This document shows, piece by piece, positions 43,521 to 55,661 of a stretch of DNA of 64,000 nt (its first letter is position 1; every line of letters begins with the position of its first letter). Both the position numbers and the translations under genes were made by a program. The notes under the pieces are model-generated. The model saw nothing but the letters and a program-made list of their open reading frames with translations, made no database searches and was not told the DNA's origin. This DNA is from Allolobophora icterica (taxonomy: Eukaryota; Annelida; Clitellata; Crassiclitellata; Lumbricidae): contig OY744605.1 of NCBI GenBank assembly GCA_963556255.1, positions 85,369,521 to 85,433,520 of the forward strand, given 5' to 3'.

Positions 43521-44540
43521 AACTTTCGACTCCGTCAAAACTCTTCTGCTTGATGACAACATAACGTTCGTTGGATGGCGTTCGCTCAGAAACCTCGAAG
43601 CCGCAACCGTTAGATCCGACATCACCGCCTAACATCATAAAGGCGCCAGGCAAATGTTTAATACGCAATGAAATATGTAGCCTATGAAATTTACAATCTA
43701 TTAACAACACAATGTCTTTCTAATTGCAAAATGTAAATGTAATTAGTTATTTTTGCGCCGTTGTCCACTCTATTGCACAAGGTATCAACCTATGACGCAC
43801 TAAACCATGCCTTATACTCGGTGGTGCCAGTCCGAAGCCTGGATAAAGGAGGAGGGCGACGCTAATCATCTTCGTTTTAATATGGCGTAGTTAAACAGCA
43901 ACTTACCAATCAGTCGCTACACCCAAACATGCGAAATACATGAAGATCATGCCAACTTCAACGCCCTAGTCGCCTTAAAATATCGCTAGGCGGTGCATAA
44001 TGTGACTTTATTACGACACCTTTAAAACGCTTCCAACGGAAGCTATATTAAATATTTAAACTGGCCTTTTATCGCTAGAATTCTCTGTATAAATAGGAGG
44101 GTCTAGGTCGATGTCAACGGCACTGGTTGCCGTAAGCAAACAAATGAAACTTACTGATAGAAGACTAGGTTAACTGCCACTGTCGTTTTCAAGTGGTGCC
44201 AGTCTATAGCCTGGATGAGGAAGTATAGCGACGCTAATTATGACCTAATGATATCTTTTTCCTTGAATTTTAAAATATTCAGAAGCAGCTAATTAGCGTC
44301 AGCAACATTGTTGTAGAGAATATGGGATATAAAATTAATGTCGTTTTTTCGGGTAGGGTAAATCTATGTCATGACAAAGATAATGAGTGTCGCCCTCCTG
44401 CTTCATCCAGGCTTGGGACTGGCACTATCACAAGTAGGGTAGATGCGGGGTTCACATCTGAATTGAATACAGTATTTTCTATGTATTGTTTATGCCTAAA
44501 TGTTTCAAAGGTGTCTAAAAAGTGTGTACTAGCCATCTTT
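43521..44540 (+). repeat. Compound repeat K, copy 5
   Basis: GTTAGATCCGACATCACCGC, AATGTAAATGTAATTAG, TATTGCACAAGGTATCAACC, gamma (43820-43868), inverse alpha with the clearest match (GACACCTTTAAAACGCTTCC then GGAAGCTATATTA, 44017-44054), inverse beta, gamma (44190-44242), then an inverse gamma (44385-44432) and alpha (44480-44520). No gene. Confidence 0.7.
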
Positions 44541-44544
44541 CTCT

Positions 44545-45440
44545 GACTAAGTAAGTAAGTAAGTATATTCTTTAGTAAGAAGCACTAGCAAACGCACAGC
44601 GCTGTCCGATGTAAACATATTAAATTCAAAGAATATAACCAATTGTATAAAGAGAGAGAGGTTACTACGAACCAAGTGAGACATAGGAGAATAGGTGAAG
44701 AGAGGAGTAAGGCTGCCAGATCTGTGGAGAGCATTTCTGAGATAAGGAACTATAGACTTGCATGTCATCGGCATATTGTTGGTGTTGGATTCCGAAAGAC
44801 TGGATGAGAAAACTAACTGGTGAGATGAACTTGGAGAAAAGAAAAGGACCAAGAACACTAGGCCTACCCTGTAGAACTCCGATGGTGGAGGACAAAGTTT
44901 CAGAATTGGCAGAGTCTAAGGCTATGAAATAGTGCTTCCCTTTTGGAAAAAGTATGTCAGCCAGTTTAGAACGGTGCCGGTAACGCCAAAGGCATCTTGC
45001 ACGCGGGCGACCACCAGCCTGTGGTCCATTAGGCTACATCGAAGGCGGCCGAGATATCAAGAGAGAATAGAAAGGTTGCTGAGCCGTTGTCAGCGTTCGA
45101 GAGTATGTCATTTGTAACTTTGAAGAGAGTTGTCTCAGTGGAATTACCAGGTCTGATACCAGATTGAAAATGGTTGACATTGGGAGAGCTGGTGTTATGT
45201 AGGAATAGTCTGGCGAGGGCGCGTTTACCTAGGATCTCAGAGAGGATGTTAAGATTTGATATCGGCCGGAGGTATGTCAGATCTGAAGGATCAAGGCCGT
45301 CTGTTTTAGCGGTGGGGTGATTTGGGAGGATTTTAAATTTGTCGGGAAACGGCCTGATTGGAAACAGAGGTTGGCAAGGTGAGCAATAAGCGGAGTGAAA
45401 AAATCGGGACAAGATTTAAGATTTGAGGCAGATTCTTTAA
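44545..45440 (-). pseudogene. L2/CR1-group retrotransposon, 5'-truncated, broken frames
   Basis: Minus frames: 45412-45029 'LDPSDLTYLRPISNLNILSEILGKRALARLFLHN…NHFQSGIRPGNSTETTLFKVTNDILSNADNGSATFLFSLDISAAFD' (RT fingers/palm), then 'QHQQYADDMQVYSSL' near 44790-44760 (catalytic YADD). A frame change separates them. The 3' end is AAAGAATATACTTACTTAC with (ACTT)n (44552-44575). C-terminal sequence after the RT is missing. Confidence 0.82.
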
Positions 45441-46734
45441 ACATTGCAGAATATCTGGACCAATTTAATTTAAACCCCTGGCACCCTCAGTCTGATCTCG
45501 TAAACAGCAGTATCTCTTATGTGAAGCAGTTTCAAAGAGGATAAATTGTATACGGAAAGTTTTCGCTTGTAATATATTTGGGCATCTCCACCATGTTACA
45601 AGCACAGTCTACAAATCGAATGTAACAGCCAATGAAACCGGCAACATGCTTTATGTTAGAGGATTTTTTTCTTCCATTGATTCTTTAATGATTAATATCG
45701 ACCTCCTCATTTATCCAGACTTCTGACTGGCATTATCAGAGTATAAGGAAGTGGCCGAGTAACTTCATCAAGTAAATGAAACGCTTTAGCTCTACATTGT
45801 TTAATTAAGAGACCTTATGGCTGCCAGAGCCGTTGATGTCCACCTAACAACAATCGCGGTATTCAAAAAATCAAGCAATTAATCGCATTTTCTTTTATAT
45901 AGCTTAAGGTCAAAACATTTTAAAGGTGTCTGAAAGTTTTACGACTGCTAGGACCGTTAACGTCGAATTTACCCATAGCCTTCTGGATATTGTCTATATC
46001 CAGAGGGTCATGCTTTACCCTACAACCTTGTCAGTAGACTACGTACCTTACGATTTGCAACTGATGTTTATTTGAGCAGTAGCACTCAAACTGTGGTACG
46101 TGGTCCTGTTCCGGTCCGCGAGTGACTGGTTACTGGATCGTGGAATGGTACCTCGGAATCACAGTTCTGATCGTACTCAAAATATTAATTATTTAATACA
46201 TAATCTTATCTAGATCAGATTAAAAATGATGAACCATCACTCTAATAAGACTGGCATTGGGTTTATTAATTTGTATAAAGGCTCTAAAAGGAAACTTTCA
46301 TGGTAGTTTCTTTTCAACGACTCGGTTTCTTAAAAGACGATTAACGTGGCCGTCGTCCTTGATTCACGCTTCTGACTGGTAACCTCAAAAACTACAATGA
46401 GACATACATAACCACGCTTCTGCTTTTATTTATAGGGCGAGTATTACACTTAAAAGAGGTGTGCAATTAGTTTAACAGTCCTCTCCGTTCTTATCGCATA
46501 ATAACGACACGGTGCATTGAGTAATGCTAATTAAATGCAATGAGTTTGATAATAAGCTTCCTCTTTAACAGTGTTAAAGGTGTCTATATCGCGTAACCGG
46601 TAACCATATCAACGGTCAAGCGATATCTTACAGCTCTCAAGGTCGTTGGCGTTGACACTACCAAATAAAATCCTTCGCAATTCACCCAAAATCGGAAGTG
46701 ATACAGTAACAATCTTAACTGTCGTATTCTCCAA
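45441..46734. repeat. Intergenic mosaic of alpha, beta and gamma motifs
   Basis: No gene. 45415-45560 repeats 1665-1810. Inverse gamma-like at 45687-45741, beta at 45818-45850, alpha at 45895-45935, inverse gamma-like at 46338-46385, alpha at 46565-46590. The rest is AT-rich and unplaced. Confidence 0.5.
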
Positions 46735-46885
46735 TATTCCAAAGCGCTACTCGAAGGCCAGGCGAAGGGAACCAGCTTATTCATAACCGTTACGTCAAAT
46801 CAGAGGGGGTTTTCCAAGGTGTAGTCCAAAGAGGTCCGAGTCCGGCTTCCAGAAGGCCAAATCAAATCAGAGGGGTTTCCAAAAA

Positions 46886-46917
46886 GTATGGTATGGTATG
46901 GTATGGTATGGTATCTT

Positions 46918-46999
<82 letters not shown>
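46886..46999. repeat. (GGTAT)n then (ATC)27 microsatellites
   Basis: Six GGTAT pentamers (46886-46914) followed by about 27 ATC trinucleotides (46918-46999). Poly-Met, poly-His, poly-Ile and poly-Ser ORFs are artefacts of this. Confidence 0.97.
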
Positions 47000-47109
47000 C
47001 TCAGGACTTTCTACGGCCCCACTCAACCTGTGCCCAGCGGCGCCTCACAAGGGTATCTGGGAATTTGTAAAGCGCCTTTCACAGTGCGAAATATTCAGAG
47101 GCGCTCCCA

Positions 47110-47470
<361 letters not shown>

Positions 47471-47850
47471 CGGTCTAGAGAAAACGGAGAGGACGGCCGG
47501 AGGTTGCCGAAGGAGGTCGACCAATAAAGTCAAAGATATAACGTGGAGCTTGACCCTGGAACGTTTAGGGAGAGAAGAATTGGAAGGCGGAGTATCAGGT
47601 CAGTCAGGGTAGGAGTACTTGAATAGGTGAGACTTCAGTAGTTTTGAGTGGAAAGCACGAGGGGTGATAGATAGAGGAACATGAGGAGGAGGATGCAGGA
47701 CGGGTTGCAATGATGATGGAGGAACTAAGAATCTGCGAATTCATGGTGGCGGGTCATTCCAGAGGCATGGTGCTGTGTTGGATATGGCTTGGTTGAAGAA
47801 CTTGAGATGAGTAGTGACTGGAGGTCGAGGAGAAAGATCGGGTAAGTTTC

Positions 47851-48559
47851 AGTTGTTCTACAACTAACGATTTGCAGTTTCCAGCTTTTAGCGACATCTT
47901 ATGGCTGCGAGGCCCATTGGTGTTGTCCTCCACCTTCATCCATACTTGGGACTGGCACTACGAGAGTACGGTCAGTGATGGATTTAAAATTTATGCATTC
48001 CACGAGTTTAACAACATCTTATGGCATAAAATACTGTTTACAAGGATATGGACTAACAGAAATCTCTGTTAGCATGAGGTCACTTGCGGATGAAATAGCG
48101 TTTAGTAGTATGGCCAGGAATCCAGGCTATTTTTTTCCTATTTTATAATTTATTAGCGTTATGTAGAAATTCTTAGAAAAGGTTTGGCCGGAAGTTACAT
48201 TTCTTTTCTTTGAGAGATGTGGCTACACTTAACGAATTTGTAAGTACAATGAAGTGGTTTTTATTTTCATTTTCAGTTTCATATTTAATTATCTATTTAA
48301 CAGATTCTACTAAAGCTGTCAATTCAGCCGAATAAACAGAGGAATCATTGGCAATTGTAAACCATTTGTCAAACCCCAGAGTATGGATATGAAACGAAGA
48401 TTAGACTCTCCTTTCAAATTTTGATTCATCTTTATGTATGTGCGTGTAATCATTGTATCTATTGTATACTTAACTCTTATAACAGAGATCTCATAAAATC
48501 AGGTGAATCTATATCTGTGTATTAATCTGTTTTGTTAACACATTCGAGGTAGTGTATGT
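47851..48559. other. Intergenic, beta and gamma motifs only
   Basis: Beta at 47888-47925 (TTTAGCGACATCTTATGGC), inverse gamma (TCCATACTTGGGACTGGCAC) at 47938, a second beta-like ATCTTATGGCATAAAA (48013). The remainder to 48559 is AT-rich with no gene. CATTCGAGGTAGTGTATG (48541) recurs at 59760. Confidence 0.4.
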
Positions 48560-49015
48560 TTATAGCAAGCTGCTGTCTAGTCCCAAACCAGGTTAATTGA
48601 GTCTTAGCAGTGTTTAGGCAGAGACGGTTAGTCGACATTATAGGAGAAATTCAAATAAAATGAAAGTAAAGTTAGGCCTAAATAAAGGAAAGAACACAAA
48701 GTAAATGATAGAAACAGCATATAAAAAAATGAAAGGAAAGAAAAGAGGGTCAATGTCTGCTTCTGTATTCTCGTATATTGCGTTTGCCAGTCAAAAGAAC
48801 AACGCTTGAATATAGACGAACGCACACCTTTAAAATAGACTTTACCTCTCTACATATTTTGCAATTTGCATCCAGTACCTAAGTAAAATACTCTTTTAGA
48901 CACCATTAAATCTTCTCTAACCGAATCTATTTCAATTGCAACTTTGCTTTTTTGTGTTTTACAAATGAGTTCACCGATTTCAGTAGTCACAAGATGTCGC
49001 TAAACGATGGACAGT
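48560..49015 (-). repeat. Left arm of a 430-450 bp inverted duplication
   Basis: Reverse complement of 58135-58575 with modest divergence. Shared marks in order (plus strand here): AGCAAGCTGCTGTCTAGTCC, TGTTTAGGCAGAGAC, ATGATAGAAACAGCATATAA, CTGCTTCTGT, TACCTCTCTACATATTTTGC, inverse alpha, GTCGCTAAACGATGGACAGTG. Its outer 70 bp are L2 coding sequence. It ends at the (TA)n next to the 49-kb retrotransposon. Confidence 0.9.
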
Positions 49016-49016
<1 letters not shown>

Positions 49017-49047
<31 letters not shown>

Positions 49048-52000
49048 ATATAAATAAAGAAATTATATTGCTTGGTGATTATAACATAGATCTACTAAAA
49101 GTTAATGAACATAGAGACACTAATTTTTTCTATAATAGCATAATATCCCACCATTACCTTCCAGCAATTACTAAACCTACTAGAATTACAGAAAACTCCA
49201 AAACTTTAATTGATAATATCTTTTGTACCAATTGGGCCAAAATGAAATTCGCATCAATCATAATTTCGGATTTATCAGATCACCTCCCAATTATTGCTCA
49301 ATTTTCTCTTGAAAAATATAACACAAAAGAGGCGGAATATGCAAATCAAAGATCAATTACCCCAAAAGGACTTGAAAATTTTACTAGAGCGCTTGAGGGA
49401 ACTAGTTGGGAACTTGTTAGTCAGTATTCGCAATTAGGATTAGTTAATGAGGCGTATGAATCATTCATCTCCATTTACAAGAAGCTTTACTCCGAGGCAT
49501 TTCCAATTCAACATAAGAAGAGCGATAAAATGAAAAAAACTAGGAACGTCTGGATGACGCCTGGACTTTTGAAGTCTTGTAAAAGAAAAAACTTATTATA
49601 TACTAAGTATATAAAAAACCCAACCGCGGAAAATAAAAAGATTTTTACGTCTTATAGAAATAAATTTAAGTCACTAAGAATACTCACAGAAAAGAACTAC
49701 TATAAGACTGAATTTGAAAAATCTCATAATGACATTAAGTCTACTTGGAAAGTTATTCGTTCGGCAATGCAGCTGAACGCGAGAAATATGAAAATAAATG
49801 CACTGATGATTGGTGAAAACAGAATTGAGGATCCTGGAGCAATAGCAAATCAATTCAATGATTACTTCCTTAATCTGCCTAGGATGTTAGCTAATGAAGT
49901 ACCTGTCACCCAAACCTCGTACAAAGAGTACTTACCGAAGCCTAACTTGAACTCCATGGGGCTGATCCTAACTACGCCAGAGGAATTACTGAGAATAGGC
50001 AAAACTCTAAAAAAAAACCACTCCAAAGGACTAGATGACATTGATCCTTATGTCGGACTACAACTTATCCATCTAGTTACTCTTCCTCTTTCTGAAATTA
50101 TAAATAGTTCTCTACAGAACGGAATAGTACCGGAATCTCTGAAAATGGCGAAAGTAGTGCCTATACTTAAAAAAGGGAACAAAGAGGATATTACAAATTA
50201 TAGGCCTATTTCGATCCTGCCATTATTTGCAAAATTTTTCGAAAAGGTTATGTACGATAGATTAATCTCGTATATTAAAAAAACTAACATGATACATCCA
50301 TCCCAACATGGCTTTCAAGCGGGTCACTCGACATTCATGGCACTCTTGGATATGGAAGAAATAATATCCAAATCTATCGATAATAATGAATATTCTGTGG
50401 GGGTGTTTTTGGACCTTGCCAAGGCTTTCGACACCGTAAGTCATAAAATACTACTAAAAAAACTAAGCCACTACGGGATCAGGGGAATACAGTTAAAATG
50501 GTTTCAGAGTTACTTAGATAATCGTAAGCAAAGTGTTGAATGTAAGGGTGCCATTTCGGGTTTGGGTGACATTGCCTTCGGAGTCCCCCAAGGCTCCAAT
50601 CTTGGGCCAATCCTCTTTTTAATTTATATTAATGATCTAGCATCTGTCTCCACTGCCCTATATTGTATACTGTTCGCAGATGATACGAGCTTAGTATACT
50701 CAAATTCCTCGTATGAAATTCTCATGGAAACAGTGAATCGAGAGTTAAGGAAGGTGAATGACTGGTTTCATGCGAACAAACTTACACTCAATACTGACAA
50801 AACAAATTTAATCATTTTCAAATCACATAGGAAAATCAAACCCGTAAACTGGCTATTCCATCTTAATGACCATCCGATTACACAAGTGGAGAATACTAAG
50901 TTCCTGGGAGTCTTTATAGACCAACACCTTAATTGGAAAGCACATTTAGACTATATTTCGTTGAAAATTGCAAAGAACACAGGTATACTCTCAAGAATAG
51001 CCTATTTACTCCCTCAAGACATCAGAAAAAGTTTATACTTTACATTAATATACCCCTACTTATCCTACTGTAATTTCATATGGGCATCCAATTATCCGTC
51101 TCGTTTACAAAAACTGAACACTTTACAAAGAAAAGCCATAAAAATGATTGTTGGAGTGGAATACAGAGCCTCATCTCACATTATCTTTACTAAGCTGAAG
51201 TTGTTAAACATCATTCAAATCAGAAACTATCAAATAGCAGAACTATTCTATCGCTTCGAGCATGCTATGCTGCCTATGTCTTATGCTAATTACTTCGCTA
51301 AAGCATCGATGACCCACACATATCTCACAAGGGGAGCACAACTATATAGACCCATAAAAGTTCGCACGAATCTTAGAGCTTTTAATATTAAAGCACTGGG
51401 ACCGCAGATCTGGAATTCTATTCCACTACATATTAAGACAGCACAAAGTAGGAAACAGTTTAGGATTCTTTTGAAGGAGTTTCTCTTAGCAACATCTTCT
51501 AGTGCAGCGACTTAATCTAGTAGGCCTACAGTAAAAAATGTATCTGGGTCTGGTGGGGGGGGCCACCCAGCGCCCGATAGTTAAGACTAGTTAAGTATAG
51601 TTAAGGGTAACTAGCGCATCTTTATCATAATCAACTTCAGTCAATACATAAAAGATGTACAAACTTTCAGTTTATTTTCTTGTTTTTGCTTAGATCTCTG
51701 TTTAAGAACCATCTACATATCTTGTACATGTCATAGCTTGGGTATCCCCGTCTAGCGGGACTTTGGTCCCTTTGGGGTCGCCCTTTGTCTCTCCTGGCAA
51801 ATGTAGCTCTGTCTAAAATTAGCAAATAAAAAAAATCTCGGTCATTGAAATTTAAATGTATACTGCATCCTATTTGTTATCCTCATCATGTTAAACTGAT
51901 TATTAGTACCGAGTATGCAATTGAGGATTATTCTGGTCTTGCACAAAGTCTTCGGAGTGTATACGGATGCTCTAATAATTGAATAATTTTTCTTGTTACC

Positions 52001-52058
52001 TGTAAATATGTTTGTTACTGATTGTCAGTTGATACAATAAAGTTATTGAATTATTGAA
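49017..52058 (+). mobile_element. Non-LTR retrotransposon, 5'-truncated, in a (TA)n site
   Basis: About 3 kb. The 5' boundary is within (TA)n right after GATGGACAGTG. The 3' end is AATAAAGTTATTGAATTATTGAA (52036-52058), a short-repeat tail, after which (TG/TA)n resumes (52062-52165). The 3' untranslated region (51516-52035) has a G8 run and no ORF. Insertion into a TA microsatellite is inferred from TA on both sides. Confidence 0.85.
49044..51515 (+). CDS. Partial endonuclease plus complete reverse transcriptase
   Basis: The open frame starts at a GTG inside (TA)n (49014, 833 codons); the first about 13 codons are microsatellite, so I mark the coding start after them. In that numbering the endonuclease C-terminal half is present (GDYNIDLL at 21, ITKPTRIT near 52, SDLSDHLPI at 85), while the N-terminal half with the first catalytic residues is missing. 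Reverse transcriptase 375-640: NYRPISILP (395), FLDLAKAFDTVSH (465), GVPQGSNLGP (523), catalytic FADD (554-557). C-terminal 'RGAQLYRPIKVRTNLRAF…WNSIP' follows. Jockey/CR1 group (Crack- or Rex1-like by eye). No stop in the RT, but it cannot start normally. Confidence 0.9.
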
Positions 52059-52061
52059 TAT

Positions 52062-52070
52062 ATGTGTGTA

Positions 52071-52148
<78 letters not shown>

Positions 52149-52165
52149 CACATACACACATACAA
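52062..52165. repeat. (TG)n/(TA)n microsatellite
   Basis: TATGTGTGTATGTG followed by about 70 bp of TA and then ACACATACACACATAC: a near-palindromic dinucleotide block. Confidence 0.95.
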
Positions 52166-52586
52166 ACATATATAGCAACATCTAATGGCCACCATGGCAT
52201 TTCAGACCGATATCACACAATTGGAAAAAGATGACAGAAGTGTACTTGTCGCGAATTCAAAGATTATTATAGTGACTGAGGCAAGAGTTTAAAGGTGTCT
52301 AAATAGGATCACGCGTCACTGATTGTCCTACGATTTTTGTGGCTGTCACGGTCGTAGTTTGTCGACGGATGGTAGGCTGGACTGTGCCAAAATCATTTAC
52401 GCCGATATCAGCGATGTCGCTAAACTCCTAATCCTATTAGCAATATGGACTGTATTATTATGCCATGCGAAAGGTGAGAACTGTTCAAAATAAATTCTGG
52501 CATCGCCATAAATGCTGTTACGTACGGCAAAAAATCATATTTTCATACCCTCTCCCTGTTGCATCTCGTACGTTTTGTGGACCCAT
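52166..52586 (+). repeat. Copy of the 57124-57330 repeat, then unique sequence
   Basis: 52180-52390 and 57124-57330 align throughout: CATTTCAGACCGATATCACA, AAAATGACAGAAGT, alpha (GTTTAAAGGTGTCTAAATA), CGCGTCAC, GTCACGGTCGTAGTT and TCGACGGATGGTAGGCT. Both follow a (TA)n block. No gene. Confidence 0.8.
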
Positions 52587-52761
52587 CCCCCATGCGTACG
52601 TACAAAAAGGCTTCTCTATCCCTCCTTTTACAAAAGTTAATTAGCTAAAGTCATCTATAAGACATTTATTTTACCGTTGGCTACATATGACTTTAGCTAA
52701 TTAACTTTTGTTAGGGGGAGGGGGTTAGAGAAGTTAGCTTAGTTGTACGTACACATGGGGG
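52587..52761. mobile_element. Palindromic MITE
   Basis: Inverted arms 52587-52654 and 52687-52761: CCCCCATGYGTACGTACAA outside and a perfect 24-bp inner match (CAAAAGTTAATTAGCTAAAG then TCAT) around a 32-bp centre. No target duplication recognised; the right end runs into a G12 tract and a SINE. Confidence 0.7.
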
Positions 52762-52767
52762 GGGGGG

Positions 52768-52850
52768 TAGAGTAATGGTAACACTCATGGCCAGGAGAGC
52801 ATCAGAACGCGGTTCGATACCCGTAACTCCCTCTAGGGCGGCGCCTTGCA
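52768..52850 (+). mobile_element. tRNA-derived SINE head
   Basis: TAGAGTAATGGTAACACTC (A box), GCCAGGAGAGCATCAG and GCGGTTCGATACCCG (B box), ending GGGCGGCGCC. Same family as 29780-29853. No paired acceptor stem. Confidence 0.65.
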
Positions 52851-53339
52851 TGGCTGCCAAACCGTGTGTTTAGTTAAGATCTTGATTGTACTACTGTCAT
52901 GTTACAATTTAATCTTAATGCGTCTGTCAGTTTGAAACAATAACGAATATCATTATTAATACTTTCGTTAAACATCATATTTGCTGGCTAAAAGTTGTTA
53001 ACTGTTATGAAGAAATAAATACTAACAGCAGTAACACTTACATTTTAAAAGACTATAGGACAATACAGAGTTATAAATAGGCTTATGTGGACGTCATAAT
53101 TAGAAATTTATTTTGCATACGTACAAATTTTGGTCGAGACCCTTCCCCGCTGCTCTAAAAACTGTTTATAACATTGCATCGGTTTTTTTATTGTGCTACT
53201 ATTCGCCATTAATTTAATCCAGTGGTTTTAACTTACGATCAATACGCAATTGTTGAATATATAGCTTCGGTTGTAAATGATTTAGCGGTGTCTTAATGGA
53301 GTATTATTGTAACTGTCGATTACACCTTCTGGCTACTGT
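52851..53339. other. Intergenic with an R-type alpha copy
   Basis: AT-rich with no gene. 53250-53300 is a well-kept alpha copy (GAATATATAGCTTCGGTTG … TTTAGCGGTGTCTTAATGG). Confidence 0.45.
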
Positions 53340-53595
53340 AGTTGTTCATGTTGTTCATCGTAATCTCCAAACTACTAAAGCGCCACTCGAAGGCCAAGCG
53401 CAGAGCACCAGCATATTTACGAGCGATACGTCAAGTCAGAGGGGGCTTCCAGAGAGTAGTCCAAAAGAGGTCCGAGACCGGTTTGTAGAAGGCCAATTCA
53501 AATCAGAGTGGGTTTTCCAGAGAGAGGTCCAAAAGATGTACCAGTTCGGTTTCCAGAAGGCCAAATCAAATCAGAAGAGGCTTACAAAGAGTAGG
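53340..53595 (-). pseudogene. L2-type 3' end
   Basis: Minus strand: CTCTCTGGAAAACCCACTC … GGCTTCCAGAGAG-type units, then CTTGGCCTTCGAGTGGCGC, TTTAGTAGTTTGGAGATTACGATG. Matches 8080-8170 (plus) and 46735-46870 (minus). Confidence 0.6.
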
Positions 53596-53706
53596 TGCGT
53601 TAATTTCGACATCTCGCAATACAGTCATCGGCCTATTAGATAAAGAAACTCAGGTGAAATTAAAGTCCTGTTTTATTAATTATATCTGTTACAACTAAAC
53701 CTCACT

Positions 53707-54905
53707 TGTATATATGTTACAGGGAATGTGTATTTTCAGGGAATATGTATATTCCCTGAAAATTTCAGGGTATATGTATATTCCCTGATTCACTCAGGGA
53801 GTGTATACATTCCCTGAAAAAACCATCTTCAAGTGATTTCTATACACATTCCCTGAAAGCTTTAAAAGACACAGCGACATAAAGTCAACAGTAGGCCTAG
53901 TGCTTAGCTAGGGTTATAATTGGTCGCTAATTGGAAGGTTCTATCACTGCGTACCTCCTTTGATGCGCACACGCCCATTGTTCAATAACTGTACGTAAAT
54001 ATAGGATCAAATCTTCAGAATAAACAACATCTCACTTCATAGAAGAAAGGTTTTAGTAGTAATCAGTGTTATCACTGTTGAAAAATGAAAAACCTAACCT
54101 AGAACATTAAAATAACCAAAGAAAACCCTAGCCATCGGTTTCCACTCAAACCTGAAGTCTCACCTTTTCAAATACTCCTACTCTGACTCATCTGATACTC
54201 CGCCTTCCAATTATACTCCCCATAAACGACACCCGCCTTGACAGCTGCTCTGCCTCACCTGATCTGGTACTCTGGAAATCGGACATGGACCTCTTTTGGA
54301 CTACTCTCTGGAAACCCCCTTTGATTTATTTTTGCCTCCTGGAAATCGGACTATGAAACTCAAAAAATAATTTCCTAAGTTTTGAAAAGGGCAACAGTTT
54401 ACTTCCAGAAAACTTCCAAAACAGTTCAGTCTGAGTCTGCAGTCTTCTTTAGTCTTTCGACTAGTAATATTTTAAATATAGGCCTAAATAAACTACTATA
54501 GCATGCATATTGCGCCATTTATTTATTGACCTCGACCATCCAGACCGTTAAAAAATTGATTAAATGAATTTTAAAACAGGGTTTAAATAAAACAAGAAAA
54601 GCCAAAGAAAAAACCAAGGTCCAGGAAAACCTCCATTTCCCAAGCTCGGATAAAAACTCAAGATCAATTATAACCCTATAGCTAAGCACTAGGCCTACTG
54701 TTGACTTTATGTCGCTGTGTCTTTGAAAGCTTTCAGGGAATGTGTATAGAAATCACTTGAAGATTTCAGGGAATATGTATATACCCTGGTTTTTTCAGGG
54801 AATGTATACATTCCCTGAGTGAATCAGGGAATATACATATACCCTGAAATTTTCAGGGAATATACATATTCCCTGAAAATACACATTCCCTGTAACATAT
54901 ATACA
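53707..54905. mobile_element. Foldback element with about 230-bp inverted repeats
   Basis: The arms 53707-53935 and 54677-54905 are reverse complements, starting TGTATATATGTTACAGGG on both sides. Each arm is a series of TCAGGGAATRTGTAT / ATTCCCTGA units, followed by CTTCAAGTGATTTCTATACA and GACACAGCGACATAAAGTC, and ends in CTAGTGCTTAGCT. The left arm lacks a 24-bp unit present in the right. The 740-bp centre includes an L2 3' coding fragment (54130-54345, plus). No transposase and no clear target duplication: superfamily unresolved. Confidence 0.85.
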
Positions 54906-55327
54906 GGGTGGGTCTGCATAAATGGACCGACTTTGCATGCATGATAATTATATTAACTCCGCCATTTTTCTAAGTTATTTATACTTAATGAGTCAAATTG
55001 AAGATATTTCATTCAAGTATTAGCTTTGAAATAGTCAAACTGGTACTAGTTTAAATTTTAATACAAAATGTTTGGAACAGCCCTAGCTACCATATTTGTT
55101 GTCATTAGTGACGCGATATGGAGTCGTTGACAGACGATGATCGAGTTTTGATCCGAATTTTTTGAACTGATAATTGATTTAATGCATTTCAAATGATTAA
55201 AGAGTTTCCTAACAGAGGACGGGATAATTTATACGTTGAATCGTCTGATACGGAAAATTGATGAAACAGGAACTTTGCGTCGTTAACAACCAAAGGCGTA
55301 AACGTTTTCAATTCATATCGTACACTT
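54903..55327 (+). pseudogene. mariner/Tc1-type transposon remnant
   Basis: Starts TA-CAGGGTGGGTCTGCATAA, an end of the type seen in mariner-like elements with TA targets. Further in, broken frames give 'IKEFPNRGR' and, one frame over, 'LIRKIDETGTLRR'. These match the N-terminal helix-turn-helix of mariner-type transposases (EFP…LLRKIDETGS…R) as I remember the family. Stops and shifts are present; the catalytic domain is not visible. Interrupted by the hAT MITE at 55336. Confidence 0.5.
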
Positions 55328-55335
55328 GCGCCCTC

Positions 55336-55653
55336 CAGTGCCGGATTAACCTATAAGCTAAAAAGCTACAGCTTACGTCTTCACAATCCGAAGATGCCTA
55401 AAAAATGTTGTGATCTATATATTATGAATACAGTTTAAAAATGATTTGTGTAGGAAATTCCATCTCGACTGAGTTAATGCATTCGTGATAAAATAATTTG
55501 AATTTTTCACTTACGCTTTGGTATTAAATAATTGAAAGGCATATTGGGCCTATGTTTTCAAGTTTCGTGAGGCGTTTTGGTCTAAGTTTTTACAAGTAGC
55601 CTCAGAGCTTACAATTATAGCTTAGGGCCTCACCAAGTCTAAATCCGGTCCTG
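55336..55653. mobile_element. hAT MITE, 318 bp, with 8-bp TSD
   Basis: Exact duplicates GCGCCCTC at 55328-55335 and 55654-55661. Ends CAGTGCCGGATTAACC and (inverse) CAGGACCGGATTTAG. Subterminal AGCTAAAAAGCTACAGCTTA and inverse TAAGCTATAATTGTAAGCT. No ORF. Confidence 0.9.
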
Positions 55654-55661
55654 GCGCCCTC

